Shown: positions 22,329-33,734 of the stretch, piece by piece
Layout: each line of letters begins with the position of its first letter
Position numbering within the stretch: position 1 is the first letter of the stretch
Translations under genes and position numbers: made by a program
The notes under the pieces: model-generated
Told to the model about the DNA's origin: nothing
Database searches by the model: none
Seen by the model: the letters and a program-made list of their open reading frames with translations, nothing else
NCBI GenBank assembly: GCA_015501075.1
Contig: JADNYJ010000130.1
Location: 53,455-117,454 of the forward strand
Length of the DNA stretch: 64,000 nt
Source of the DNA: Gymnopilus junonius
Lineage: Eukaryota > Basidiomycota > Agaricomycetes > Agaricales > Galerinaceae
Direction: 5' to 3'

Positions 22329-23240
22329 CTGTTCATGTCGGCATGTGTAATCTTTGTAAACATGTGTTTCATTTGCCCATGAATTAAGCTTTTGTTGTCT
22401 TTTCTCCTGGTCGTCGACGCTTTAATCTATTTAAAACAAAATTGGAACTTGAAGGTCAATAAATTTTCTTGCGAAATGTGTCGAACTAAATACGTCTTGA
22501 GCAAGTCTTGAGTTACTTAATCTTGACAAGGTAGGAAAGCAATTATCCAAACGGCTGAGTATTTTCATATCACAAATTGCTCATTTTGAGCCATTGGTGT
22601 TTGGACAGTTGTTTCAAAGTCGCCGTGCATGAGTTGGTCCTCTGATTAAAAAGCATTACGTAATCTAACCACTTTCCCCTTCCTCAGCGCTCAGCGCTCA
22701 GTACTCAGTGCCCATACGCTTGCGCTATATGGCTCCTGATGCGCTGAAGATCTGTGAAATGAAGAACGTTCCTGATGTGAGTACCTCAATGTTGGTCACG
22801 GTGCTGAACTATTGAACCTTTTTTTGCCAGGTCATCCCAATCATGCCGCCCCAGCTTCAGCAATCAGATGAGCACTTGGAGGAGGCTCAGCCGTTGAAAA
22901 CCCCTAAGGAGACCCAAAACAGAGAGACCTTGTATGAGAGGCCACCTTATTGAGCTCAACCTTGTCCCTATCCTTCTAGGGTGAGCCTTCTGACATCGTT
23001 GCAGTCTGGCGGAGTCGGGATCTACGCGCCTCAACGAGCTGTTATGACAACTCCTGTCTCTTTTCTTATCCTGTGGTGTAGCCACTCTTGGCTTTGTTCC
23101 TTTGTTTTTTGTCGTGTTGGGCCTCCCCTCATCCTTTGCTCATTCCATTTCTACCAAATCTGGAGTCCAGGTGCATATGCTCTATATGGGAGCATTTGTT
23201 TTCCTCCGTTATGTCTTGGACTAGCTACCCTCAATGTCAA
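22329..23240. other. stretch with no recognisable gene
   Basis: About 900 bases. A GCGCTCAGCGCTCAG direct repeat lies near 22687. No gene model. Confidence 0.35.
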
Positions 23241-25464
23241 TTCAGGGCGTCAGGTATTTGCACATAACGTTCTCGACGTTCAGCTGGGCGGTCTTATGAG
23301 ATGCTCCATTTTGCATGAAGAAACCTCCGGTGCCTTGAATTTGGGCCGATGGCTTGTTCCTTGAAGTCATTCCATGCGGACAGTTTCTTTTCTCTCAACC
23401 CTCACGGCTTTTGCATTTTTCTTTCTTTTCTTTCGAATTTTTCAATTGTAACAGCATATATTGGCAACGATGGATTGTGTGCCATTAAAGGATCAACAGG
23501 TCCTTCTTCCTTATTTCCATCTAATTTCTCATCGCTTGTCCTCACTTAAGAGTCTCGACTTCTTATTTTCATGTCCTATATGCGCTGCGTTTCGGGTATT
23601 GATCGAAGAAGAGATGATAATGTCCCCAGCATGCATATTTACACTGTTCGTTCTCAACGGTCCTATGTTTCACTTTCTTTCTTATGCCGTTCTCTTTTTT
23701 TTCAAGGTCGCAGGTGTGATTCACGTTTACTCAAGTGTTTATCTAGAAAGAAATCAAATGGCGTAAGGTTGTGCAGTCTACTCTGCATAGTTTGGGCCCA
23801 CCATGTTGTCATTGTCATTATTTACAGGAATATCCGTGAACAAAGGAAGTCCGCCATTCGCTGAGCAAGGGAACTTGGTCGGAAAATTCGGCGGGCAAGT
23901 CCTATCGTTGATACCCATCTCTGTTCGATTCAACTTCCATGATATCAATACTCATTCTGTTTTTAAGTTTTTAGATTAGAAGATCGCATTGCCATCGTCG
24001 CAAGATTTACATATTATGGGCCTGAAAGATCCCTGAACGTGACCGTCTACAGATTATCCTACATGGGCAGAATAATAGCGTCAAACAGAAATGCGCACGC
24101 GATGGTGCTATCGGCATTCGGAGTAGTCCATCAAGGAATTTCTCGAACAAATGCTGGGTGGCTATTCTACACATGTGTGCCAGCACCACCTGAGCATAGG
24201 CAGTTCATCCCTCATAGTACCTCACACTGACCGGTTTGCACCTTGATAGTGAGAGGCGACCGTAGCTGAAGTCCAGGTAAAGCCTGGCAGTACTTCGAGA
24301 CGTTATATAAAGTGAGGGGTGAAAATTTCGCCCCATTCTCTACTGGTCAACCTATAGAACAGAAAATGAGTCTTTTGTGAGTACTGCATCAAAGGTACGC
24401 ATCCAGTTATTGAATTATCTGTGCTGCCAGGCTTACAACGTTTATCATATAGGCCTCATCCACGAAGGAACTCCAACTGGGGAGCAATTGCGTTACATAT
24501 TCTTTTAGGAAGCGCATCAATATCGACCATCGACACCCACCACAGGCAAATGGAAAAGGATTGGTGGAATCGACTCATACGTTGCTACTCCCACAATCGA
24601 ATATTCCAAGGACAAAGTTGTTCTGTAGTTGCCTGACATTTTAGGACCTCAGCTTATCAACTCTCAAGTGACTATGCGAGTTGCATATGGCTTCAATCAT
24701 AACATTGAATCCTTGATGATGTACCTTCTGGCCGATGCCTTTGCTGAGAATGGTTTCAAGGTATTTCAAGCCACTCCGACTTGTCATTTCAGGGCTGAGA
24801 AGCTTCTCTCAGACCGTCATTCCCGACTTGCTCAATGGCGACCTCGTTCCTCCTTCAGGGCTCACCTACGCTCCCGATTTTGACCTTGGAAAGTGGTTCA
24901 CGAATCACAGCCAAGAACAAATGCGCCCTCCTCTCGATAAAGTTATCAACGTGCTCAAGGAACAGGGCATTACGACCTTCGGTGCATCCGGATACTGCTT
25001 TGTATGTGAGCATTGCCTTACAATTTCATTTATCTATCATTCAACTAGTCGACAGCTCGCTACGTTTTCGACCTTACCTTCGAGAACATCATCAAAGCCA
25101 GCGTCGTTGCACACCCTTCTCTACTCAAAGTGCCTGATGACCTCGAGGTATGTAAAATCTTCCCCTTTGCTAATTGATCTTCTGGGTTGCTCACGGTGTT
25201 ATCTCTGAAGAAATACTTTTCGACGTCCAGAGTTGCTCTTCTGATCAACTTCTGCGAATTTGGTAGCCAGTTCCCTCTCGATACGCAAGCCAAAGGCCGA
25301 TGAGATTTTCTATAATGGTAAATTTGCATCTGGGTATAAGCGTAACTTTTATGAAAGATGGACTCACGGGTTTGCTGTTCGTGGTGATGACTGACCCCAA
25401 GGTTAAGGCGGGAAAGGAAGGGGCGTTCAAGGAGACCGTTGAATGGTTCATCAAGTACCTGTAA
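23240..25464 (+). pseudogene. dienelactone hydrolase locus, full-length but broken copy B
   Basis: The left part (about 23240-23860) matches the upstream part of copy A in blocks. A TATATAAAG lies at about 24304 and an ATG at 24366. Coding relics run IHEGTPTG, IGGIDSYVATPT, KDKVVL then a TAG stop at about 24627, LPDILGPQLINSQ, LLADAFAENGFK, LTYAPDFDLGKWF, the Cys-nucleophile turn FGASGYCF, FENIIKASVVAHPSLL, and the C-terminal ERWTHGFAVRGD (catalytic His) and VEWFIKYL. A second frameshift follows RGD, before DPKVKAGKEGAF. So all domains of an AIM2-like dienelactone hydrolase are present but the frame is interrupted at least twice. Confidence 0.8.
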
Positions 25465-27600
25465 ATTTACTCTGAATACGTCTTATGTAGGAAGGGAGGT
25501 TTGTTTTTCGGGTATGATATCTGGTTGGAAATTAGGCCGAATAAAACCTTGCGGCAAGGCCGGCCGAGCCCGGCACTTTCCTGAACAGTGCACAATGATT
25601 GGCGAACAATGGACAGTGGCCATTGTGGGCTCCGAAAAGCAAAACGCAAAACAAACCCTCGACCAGGGCTCGCATGCTCTCCTGCACGCACATAAAGGTT
25701 TTTTTTGAAGAAGACATATTCCTGAAACCACTCCAAGATACCCGCCCCCGGTTCTCTACTGCAATCAACGCCGTCGTAAATTCCCTGGAAAATAGCCTTT
25801 CGAAGAATCGAGTACTGGTGCATGTTGATGGCCTCGGCAGGGCTCAACGATGGCGTAGATATCGTGAGTTGTGATGTATTTGTTTTCATTTCATGACCTG
25901 GCTTTCTGGAAGGAACGACAAACCTGGTAAAGAAGTGCGTTGTTATGCCCTTTTTCCCAAATACGACATCTAACTCAATTCTCCCTCAAAACAGATCTGA
26001 CGTTGGCGATAAAGGTCTTCAGAACATGAAGTATGCAAGGCATTATACCATCAGCCTAACCGCTATCCGCGCCACAAGAAACACTCGAGGGACACAGAAG
26101 GGCGTAGAAGCGGGGCACAACAGCAAGGTGTCATGCTGATAAAAACCACGGAGCTGGAGGCCATGAGGTCTGTCTAAACTGCCATGGTCGTCCTTCTTTA
26201 CAAGATAACCAACAACCCGTCTCAGCAGCTCGCAGTCCGACTCAATTTGGTGCTCGCAAAAATCCGCTTTCCCGGACGTTCTTCCGTCTATCGACCTCAA
26301 AGATAGTCAACACGGTTCCTTGTACTCCGTCCGCAACTCATTAACGGTCGTCAGGAGGGATTGTGGACCTCTTGGAACATTGCCAATTCCATGTCATCGA
26401 TATTCATCGCTACGCGCCATTCATACATCAAACTATTCTTTCGTCAGTAGCATCACAACCACCACGAGATTTCCACAATGTTGGCGGTATACCATCTTTA
26501 TTTTGTAGGGTGAATCAAACAGCTGCCACCAGGCTATGCGGGTCGACAACATCTCCGGGATCGACTTCAAGTTCGTCAAGTTCAGAAAGCTGCGCCGAGC
26601 AAAAGATAAAGATCTTCGCGTATCTGGAGAAAATATCAGATCAATCTCAATCCGATGAGAAGGCCGACTGAGATCCATTCGTCAATTGACGACGACTGGA
26701 TTAAAATGCAAAGAAATGCATTGGGGTCTTTCATTCTCCTCCCCGATTTTAGCACGGTGGCACTGATTCTTTAGTCAGCTTCATATCTCGAACTGTAGTC
26801 CGTTGGTATGATTTGAGCCGTTTTTGGTACAGGTTGGAAGATCGGTCTGGAACACGAGGTGGTCAGGAGGATTGAGAACGGCCTATACGACCATCAAAGA
26901 CAGGAACAAGAGAACATCAGTAAATCTTTTCGGGCGAATAGGCATTCTCGTCTGACTTTATCATTGGCGGACATTTTACTTAAGAGCATGACTCAGGGAT
27001 GTGGAGGTCTCTGAGGTCTTGGGAAATTTGGTCCGGACGTCGTGTGTCGCCAAGTACTTCTGTGCACAGACCACGACCTTTTGTTATGAACAGGCTATTT
27101 TAAGAGCGCCATCTCTCCTCTTTTCTTTTCATCTGACTGGATTGGTCTTGGAGGAGTCGAGTTTGGACTCTGTTGTAATTTATGAGTGGGCAGCAATACA
27201 CCCTTCCACTCAACCCGTCCTTTTTCTCAATTGTACTCGTGCTGTGTGGAGATCGGCTTTCTGACAGTTAAGCGACGGACAAATTTCGTCGTCTCATCAA
27301 TCACAGGTTACACCTGTCAGAACGCGCCCACAATCGATAGGGAGAGGCCGGGATATGCAGGAAAGAAGAAGGCCTTATATTAATTGATTTGGCCAATGAT
27401 GCGGCCTTTTGTTCCCAGGCTAAAGGCTCATCATCCTTTGCAACCATGTGCGTCGCAGGTGATAACTCTGACTTTTTCAACCGGAATAAGGAAACAATAC
27501 CAAAACGAGAAGGTTGCTGTGCCACGAATTGGCACGTTACTCGGATAAGCGACTGACGTATCAGGGGCCAGGCCGGCAACACGCGGCATCAATGGCAGAT
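25465..27600. other. stretch with no firmly supported gene
   Basis: Frames at 26363-26671 (+; Ser-rich end) and around 26833-27013 (+; EHEVVRRIENGLYDHQ) look faintly protein-like but share no splice chain or recognisable motif. They may be remnants of one broken gene. Confidence 0.3.
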
Positions 27601-28500
27601 ATAAAGGGCCCATGTCCCTGCCGCCTTTTTCCTCAAGTTCGTTTCCCCCCACTTTAGCTTCCTTCCCCCCAACTTCGCTACCTCTTCTTCCAAACGCTCT
27701 ACCTCACAATCTCCTCTTGCTTGCTTTCCTTTCCTTCTTTTCCTTCCCTCAAATTCTCCCTCCCTTTCAAACGCTCTGCCTCACTACCTTTCTTTCCTAT
27801 TCATTCACATCTTCATGCCTGGTTTCCTGTATCGCTTCCTCCTGTGGTTCACTATTTTGCGTATTCTTTGTGTCTTGTCTGTCCGTTTCTCTCTCTCCTT
27901 TGTCTACCCGTCTCTTCTGTCATATTCAAGTCTTCCCTCATGTCTGTCTCTCCTTTTATGTCCTTGTCGGCCTCGCTCTTTAAGTATTGTGCTCTGTCTG
28001 GTACCTCTCAAACGGTCCGCTTCAGTTTTGTGATCTTCTCTCCAGCTCTTCACGCCCGTAAACTGTCCGCTTCTGTCGTCCGTCTTCTCAGTTGTCTGTC
28101 TCGTTTCAACTCATAAAACTCTGCGCTCCACTGTCAACTTGTCAATCCTTCTCTTCTCTTATTTCCTGTATATTTCGTTGCTTTGTGTATGTATCGTTTA
28201 TTTCTACCTGAATCTTGTCTCCTGCCTTTTCGGAATTTTCATGCTTGTAACCACCCGCTCCTGTCCTCCGACTTCTCTACTGCCTTTCCCTTTTCAACTC
28301 ATAAACACGTACTCCACTGTCAACCTGTCAAATTTTCTCTTCTTTTCTTTTCTCTTCTGCTTTCATCTTTCATCTTTCCTGTATGTTTCGCTCCTCTGTA
28401 TATGCCTCGTCTATTCCTATCTTTCATTGCCGTTTTCGTGTCGCCCACTCTTCATGTTTTCCTTGTCTCTCTCATCACACGTATACCGCATGTATAGAAG
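27600..28500. repeat. pyrimidine-rich tract with imperfect long tandem repeats
   Basis: The plus strand is strongly C/T-rich over about 900 bases. Two blocks recur with a period near 190-215 bases. TTTCAACTCATAAA appears at about 28105 and 28295, each followed by a CTCCACTGTCAAC element. TTTCCTGTAT appears at about 28163 and 28377, each followed by a diverged TTTCG stretch. The open frames here are by-products of the biased composition. Confidence 0.6.
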
Positions 28501-29616
28501 CCCCTCATGTCCCCGGGGGACGGGTAGTTGGCTGCAAGGCCGACCTTCCTCAGCGTGCTCCCTTGTCGTGGGCCCCGGGCTGGGATCGACTCGAGCACGT
28601 CCAGTGCTGTAACAAGCACTTGACTGCCAGAATCGTTCCTCTAAGAGCACGTAAAATCTCGACTTTAGGCCATGACGGAAAGCTGAGTTCTTTTCATGTC
28701 CATTGTATTTCTTTTCGTTGATGATTTTGATTTTCTTGCTGCATAGCACTGTCCCATCTTCCAATCATGCACGCATGACTAGCACAGTAGTGTCGAAAGT
28801 CAGTTCTGTCCACGAGCATCACATCCCTCATATTTGACGCTCCTTTCACCTCAACAGCCAACAGCGATTTTGTTTACTACGATCCCTCGTCCGACATTTT
28901 TCTGTCTTTGAATTTCCTTTTCCCGGAGGAGTGAGCCGGGTCACTGCCAGTGAACATGCCATCCGTTGCTGCATTCTTCAAGGTAACTTCGCAGACTTTG
29001 TGCTCCATTTTTAGGGTCCGCCGCAGGTTCGGGTCGACTCTATTGTCTTTAGTTTGCTGTTGCAGAGTATTCAGTAGCGTGGTTTATACTGATGTCTGCC
29101 TTTTAACTTTCTTTGCTCCGGACCTTTCAGCTTCGAGCCTTTCTGACGCTGACGTCGAGGCTTTTAACCCTCTTAAAATGTGGTTCTGCATGGCACGCCT
29201 TTGGACTATGTTTACCTCCTTTTTGCTGCTACTCTTTATACTCCTGCATTGTTTGCAGTTCGGTTTTTTTATAGCTTCCACGTTTCTGCATCATTTTCTA
29301 TCTCATTTGCTCATTGTCAGAGTCACACTTCACTGCCCCGAAATTTTTTGCAGGTCATCCACGTCGGGTATCCTGACAGCCTTCTTGAGCGCCCTTGTAT
29401 GACGTGGCACCGAAAGCAAATGTTTGTCATGCCTTGTCTTGCACCTATAGGCGAATTTTAGGATTCAAGGCAGCTGTAAGGTTGCCGCTCATTTACTACT
29501 TGTTGGTGGTCACGATTTTTGTATATCACCTCAAATCTCAATGCTTACTTTATTTCATCCTTTCTTTCTTGCCTCCATTTTTTATCCCTCACGAAGTTCG
29601 CTGTGACTTCTACAAG
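28500..29616. other. stretch with no recognisable gene
   Basis: It begins with a GC-rich island (28508-28600, CCCCGGGGGACGGG and GGGCCCCGGGCTGGG) unlike its surroundings. Then comes T-rich sequence with low-complexity frames. No gene model. Confidence 0.3.
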
Positions 29617-29834
29617 TCGCACTGCTGGCACTGACTAGTGTTTCTCTAAGAAACAGTACCTAGGAAACACGTCTGATGACATCTTTCTGCTGTTTCTTGC
29701 AGAAACACCAATCAGGCATACCAAATTCGGCAAGCCCGAAGACTCTTTTTAGGGGAAACAGCAATAAGAAATCATATGACATGTTTCTTTTGTGCTATTT
29801 CCCAGAGAAACAGAAATCGGTGCCAGCAGTGTCG
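29617..29834. mobile_element. CACTA-type miniature element with 3-base target duplication
   Basis: The element spans 29620-29831 (212 bases) and starts and ends with inverted CACTGCTGGCA. The inverted repeat extends imperfectly for about 27 bases and ends in GTTTCTCT. TCG flanks both sides (29617-29619 and 29832-29834). CACTG ends plus a 3-base duplication are the signature of the CACTA/EnSpm superfamily. Repeated TGTTTCT/AGAAACA motifs inside look like subterminal transposase sites. No coding capacity. Confidence 0.75.
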
Positions 29835-30258
29835 TTTGATGCTGTTGAATAAATAATGAAATTGAAAGCGTTAAGAACAAGCTTTTGTGCTCCTATTACC
29901 CCTTCCTCTCGGATTCATTCATCAGACTTGTCCTCGCCTCCAATAGGTTATAACGGACACTAACAAGGTCAGCAGCATGATAGGGTGCAAGGATTTCAAT
30001 CCAAAACATTAGTTGTTTACCACTAATCGCCAATGGGTCATTCTATCTTTCAAGTCGGAGAACCCGCTTGAGAGCCCCTGTTTGACAATGTAGGTATACT
30101 TCTTATCGCATTCCATGCAAAGGTCAGATATTCGCAAGCTGTTTACAGGTTGCCTACTGACTTTCGACTCTTGACTACTATTTGTCATGGGGCACTCTAC
30201 CGGTACTTAAAGTGCTTTGTCCCCCACGATCCCTCTACAATTTTTTGATGAGGGTTAT
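29835..30258. other. intergenic region
   Basis: About 420 bases without a gene between the CACTA element and the TMEM53-like remnant. Confidence 0.35.
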
Positions 30259-30645
30259 TCATAACAAAGATCTATGCGCCTTTGAGGCTTTCACCCAAGT
30301 TTCCAATATGATTTCCTCATATGGTGCAGGATCCTTTCTGAAATGAGAAACATGTGAGGAGCCAGTGAAGACTTTCGCTGTGACATTTAAACTATTCATT
30401 CTTGCAATGCAGATGTGTTCTTCGATCACTGAATAGGAAACAATGCGATCCTCTTTCGAGTAAATATAGACAGAGTCCTCTGCAGTCCTTTCAATGTTTA
30501 TAGCGAGGTCAATCACGTGGTCCAGGATATCTGCGCCGCTATATATTGTACGGGGACGGTTGCCAATCAACTTGCGAAATCCATCTTTACTGAGTTTCGC
30601 AAATTTTGAGATATCGGATAGGCCTAGCTCCGAGAACATGCCCAT
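30259..30645 (-). pseudogene. C-terminal remnant of a TMEM53/DUF829-like alpha/beta hydrolase
   Basis: The frame encodes VYIYSKEDRIVSYSVIEEH, then VFTGSSHVSHFRKDP, then YEEIILETWVKAS. These match the acid-loop and catalytic-His region (S-x-HV-x-H-x-R-x-DP) I expect at the C terminus of TMEM53-type proteins. The N-terminal half with the nucleophile elbow is not found upstream, where the HNH gene begins its 3' end at 30853. An upstream exon with a clean splice was not found, so I call it a truncated remnant. Confidence 0.55.
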
Positions 30646-30852
30646 GAGCAGGCGGTAGGCATCGAGTTCAACACTTGGGGCGACGATGATGATTTGTCTA
30701 CACTACTTGAATGAGATGTACAAAAAATGGGCCACGTTGTTGGGTATATGATGAAAGAAATCGGCAGAAAGCAGTGATTACAAATATGGGTATTCAACTC
30801 ACTCGGATCCAGTTAAAAACGCTGACGAATAGGCAACATCTATAAGCCCTAC

Positions 30853-32137
30853 TCAAGCGGTGACTCCGTATCCAGCTGCCTGTAGTTCAAAAATGGCATG
30901 TTCTAACATATTTGCAGAGGCACCGTTCGGGTCAAGGGTCTTCCCATCCTCCATGTCTCGGTAGAACTGGTCGATACACGCAGCCGCTCCCGATAAATGA
31001 GCCACCTTGGCACATGCAGCGTGAATAGCGAGGTAAGTTGGGGATGGAACTGGAAGTTTCTCCGGATCAGACGTCGTGAAAGTGACGAATTCCGGATAGC
31101 TACATAGGAAGGATGGATCCGAAGCTTCGAGCCTATATTTGTTCACTTCTTTCTGATAAGTGTTGTGATATGATACGTTAGGTGGACGAATCATCCAAAG
31201 CTAGGTCGAACGCACTGTTGCAATAAACCAAATATCCAATTGATCAAAATCCATATGAAATCCAGGAACCAAAGTCATCACGTTTTCCAAACGGTGGACT
31301 TTGGAACCGTTCAATTCATCAGGAAGTTCTTCGTACCCAAAGCGATGCATGACCGCCCACATTGTGGCAGCATACTCCCGTTATACGTAGATAATCGTGA
31401 TCTAAAGTTTGAAAGGTAAAAGTAAAAGGGGACATACTTTGGCTGAGCCCGGTTCAATGGACGAGTTAGTGGACTCGGAGAATATGTGTGCGCACTGCGT
31501 GGATTCCCTCCTCGCGCTGGGGTCCAAATCAACCATCTCCTTCAGCTCTCGGATCATCTTTACCGAGCGTGTGTCGTATTTCCCCGTTACGACGCAACGA
31601 TATCCATCGCGCATAAGGGCCTGATAAGAAATCAATGACAGATGATTCGCGAAAAGGGAGAACAAGACAGACATATTTTTTGGCCTGGGTATGGGATTGA
31701 GGAGCTTCCTGCAAGGTCGCACTGACCATATCTTGTATCCTATCAAATGAGGGACGGGATGCGTGATTGGAGGGTGTTGGTATGTTAGCCTTATTGGCTC
31801 GAACTGGTGATCGCGTCAGATAGAACTTGCATGAGTAGGTTTGGGAACGCACAGGCCTGATATAATGATCATAGTACATCTGCCCAACAGCGAGAACGGC
31901 TGAATCGTCGACACACGAGCTGACCTCTTCGACGACCTTTTTCAATCCTAGATCTGTGGGCACGTAGTGCATGAGATAGCCAAGGATTCGAACGTAAACT
32001 AAGTTGTTCCCGACGTCGTCGCCGTTGTCAACCGCCCGTTGAAGAGACTCCTCGAGTCTCAGGCAGATGTCATACACACTCACGACGTGGGCAAGATGTT
32101 GAAGTCTTTGAGGAACTTGGCGTGGCAATGAAGTCAT
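30853..32137 (-). CDS. HNH-endonuclease-domain protein (agaricomycete HNH family)
   Basis: Four exons join in phase 0: 32137-31673, 31620-31438, 31374-31216 and 31152-30853, total about 368 residues. The N-terminal part is helical. The HNH segment is RDGYRCVVTGKYD with TQCAHIFSES downstream, followed by MTLVPGFHMDFDQL. This pattern (C-x-x-T-G then AHI and a later HMDFD) is the HNH_2-like domain common in agarics, where it is often expanded. Family members are presumed nucleases, but their roles are unknown. The start at 32137 (MTSLPRQ) is preferred over an in-frame ATG at 32194, which adds an atypical Cys/Trp-rich leader. All introns are 53-63 bases and canonical, and no lesion is visible. 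Confidence 0.8.
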
Positions 32138-32791
32138 GTTTGTGGAATGTGGCCAAGGACAACAAAGCGTGACAGTTGGTTTCATGGCGCGCACCTTCCC
32201 GGCAACACGTGCTTTTGCACTGAGCTCACCATCACGACCAAAATTTAGATTAGATTAGATAATAGTAACCGGTAATTGAGAGTCACATCCCTTTCCTGCT
32301 CTATAAGGCTTGCGTTTGTGCTAAATTGGCTCTAGATACTGTCTACAATACTACATCAAGCTATGAGATGTGCGTGAATATGTAAAAGTTAGCATTTCGT
32401 GGCCTCTGAGTAGAGGCTTCCTTGAGGCTTCCAAAAGTTTTTTCCCGGCCTACGGCCGGACTAACTAACCAACCCCCTTGCTTAGAAGTTAGCAGTAACT
32501 TCGGGTAAAGGCATATTTCCTCGGTGTTGTGGTCTAGTCATGGTGGGCAGTCCAAACGAACAGAATCACGGATTCATGTCAAAGAGCGATGACGAGAATT
32601 ATTTATGTAAATATTGAACTTAAAACGGAGCTCGAACCTGCTTGACATCGGGCCGAGTTCCAATTCCTTTTCTCTTCCGTTGCCTTCACATCCTATTCGC
32701 CTTCCAAAAGACCTTCCGCTAGTAAGACTATAAATCTTCAACTGAACGTCAGTTTTTATTCCATGTCAGAATTATTAGCATACCCGTGATC
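32138..32791. other. divergent intergenic region
   Basis: About 650 bases between the HNH gene and the kinase-like gene. It contains a perfect short palindrome (GGCCTACGGCC, 32447-32457). No gene. Confidence 0.4.
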
Positions 32792-33734
32792 ATGCAAGCA
32801 ACCGAACGGCACCTCCACAAAATGTACCATTCTGGGACGATCTTGGAGCTGTATCCCAATGAGCCACCAAACTCTCTAGCCGATAGAAAATGCTTTTACG
32901 ATGATGGCGTGCAACCCCTCATCGGAAGCTCAGCTATCTTGTCTGCTTCCATAACTCGCAAACCTTGTTTCGATACTTCAAACCAAGCGTCATTGACAAT
33001 TTTTCTGACAGAGGACCTCAGTTACAGTACTGCACAAGTCACGCATGTCTGGAAGGCCACTGTTCAACGTGGAATGTGTACAGGCATAGAATGTCCTTCC
33101 ACTATCGTCGCCAAGATTTACGACCCGGTATTTGTGGATTCCGACGAAACAGCATTTTATGATCCGTTCTTTCTGCGCGATTTGACTGCTTCTCGGGAGG
33201 TAGAAGCTTATAAACGATTAGAGGCAATTCAAGGCGACAAAGTTCCAAAATTCTACGGGCACTTTCTGGCTCCCTTACCTTCTCGGCAGGGGAGAGCGGT
33301 CAATGTCATTCATTATATTGGAATATATCGATGGCAGAGATTTGGAAGATCTGGTTCCCCCTGACGTCGCACCAACCTTGTGCGAGCAGCATCGAAATGA
33401 ACTCATCATTGCTACCCTCAGCTCCCTCTTTCATGCCATGGCTTATGGAGTGCATCACCAAGATATGAACACCAGCAATGTCATTCTGCGCTCTGTGGCT
33501 AGTGAGCCACTGCAACCAACACCAGAAGCCCCTTCGGGATTTTGCTCCACTGCAGGCTGTCCCTTACACTCTATAGTGAACTGTAAGAACGTACAATTGG
33601 TGACCCTAGATTGGGAAGCATGGGAGGAGCTTCCAGCGGACCCTCAGCTCAGAGAGCCTGAAATACAGGCTATCCGTATTGACAAGTCCTTGGATTTTTA
33701 CCGTAAACATTTCTTTTCGAACATGATCCATTGA
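32792..33734 (+). pseudogene. kinase-like protein (agaricomycete orphan kinase family), frameshifted
   Basis: The first part (from the ATG at 32792) encodes a beta-rich N-lobe with STIVAKIYDP (likely VAIK-type Lys), then REVEAYKRLEAIQGDKVPKF. The second part, in another frame from about 33293, gives SFIILEYIDGRDLEDL, the catalytic-loop equivalent GVHHQDMNTSNVIL, and VTLDWEAWEE in place of DFG. The frame shifts by one base in a GGGG run at about 33289-33292: dropping one G joins the halves exactly. With a correct read the gene would be a single exon of about 310 residues. So this is either a pseudogene or an assembly error. Confidence 0.65.

Noticed and set aside
27612..28612. Long plus-strand open frames in the pyrimidine-rich tract (up to 157 codons)
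   Set aside because: All three frames are open because the strand is C/T-rich; products are Ser/Phe/Leu/Cys runs with no motif.
28505..28620. Possible tRNA gene in the GC-rich island
   Set aside because: No cloverleaf can be drawn; only a weak B-box-like match, so it is kept only as a low-interest SINE idea.
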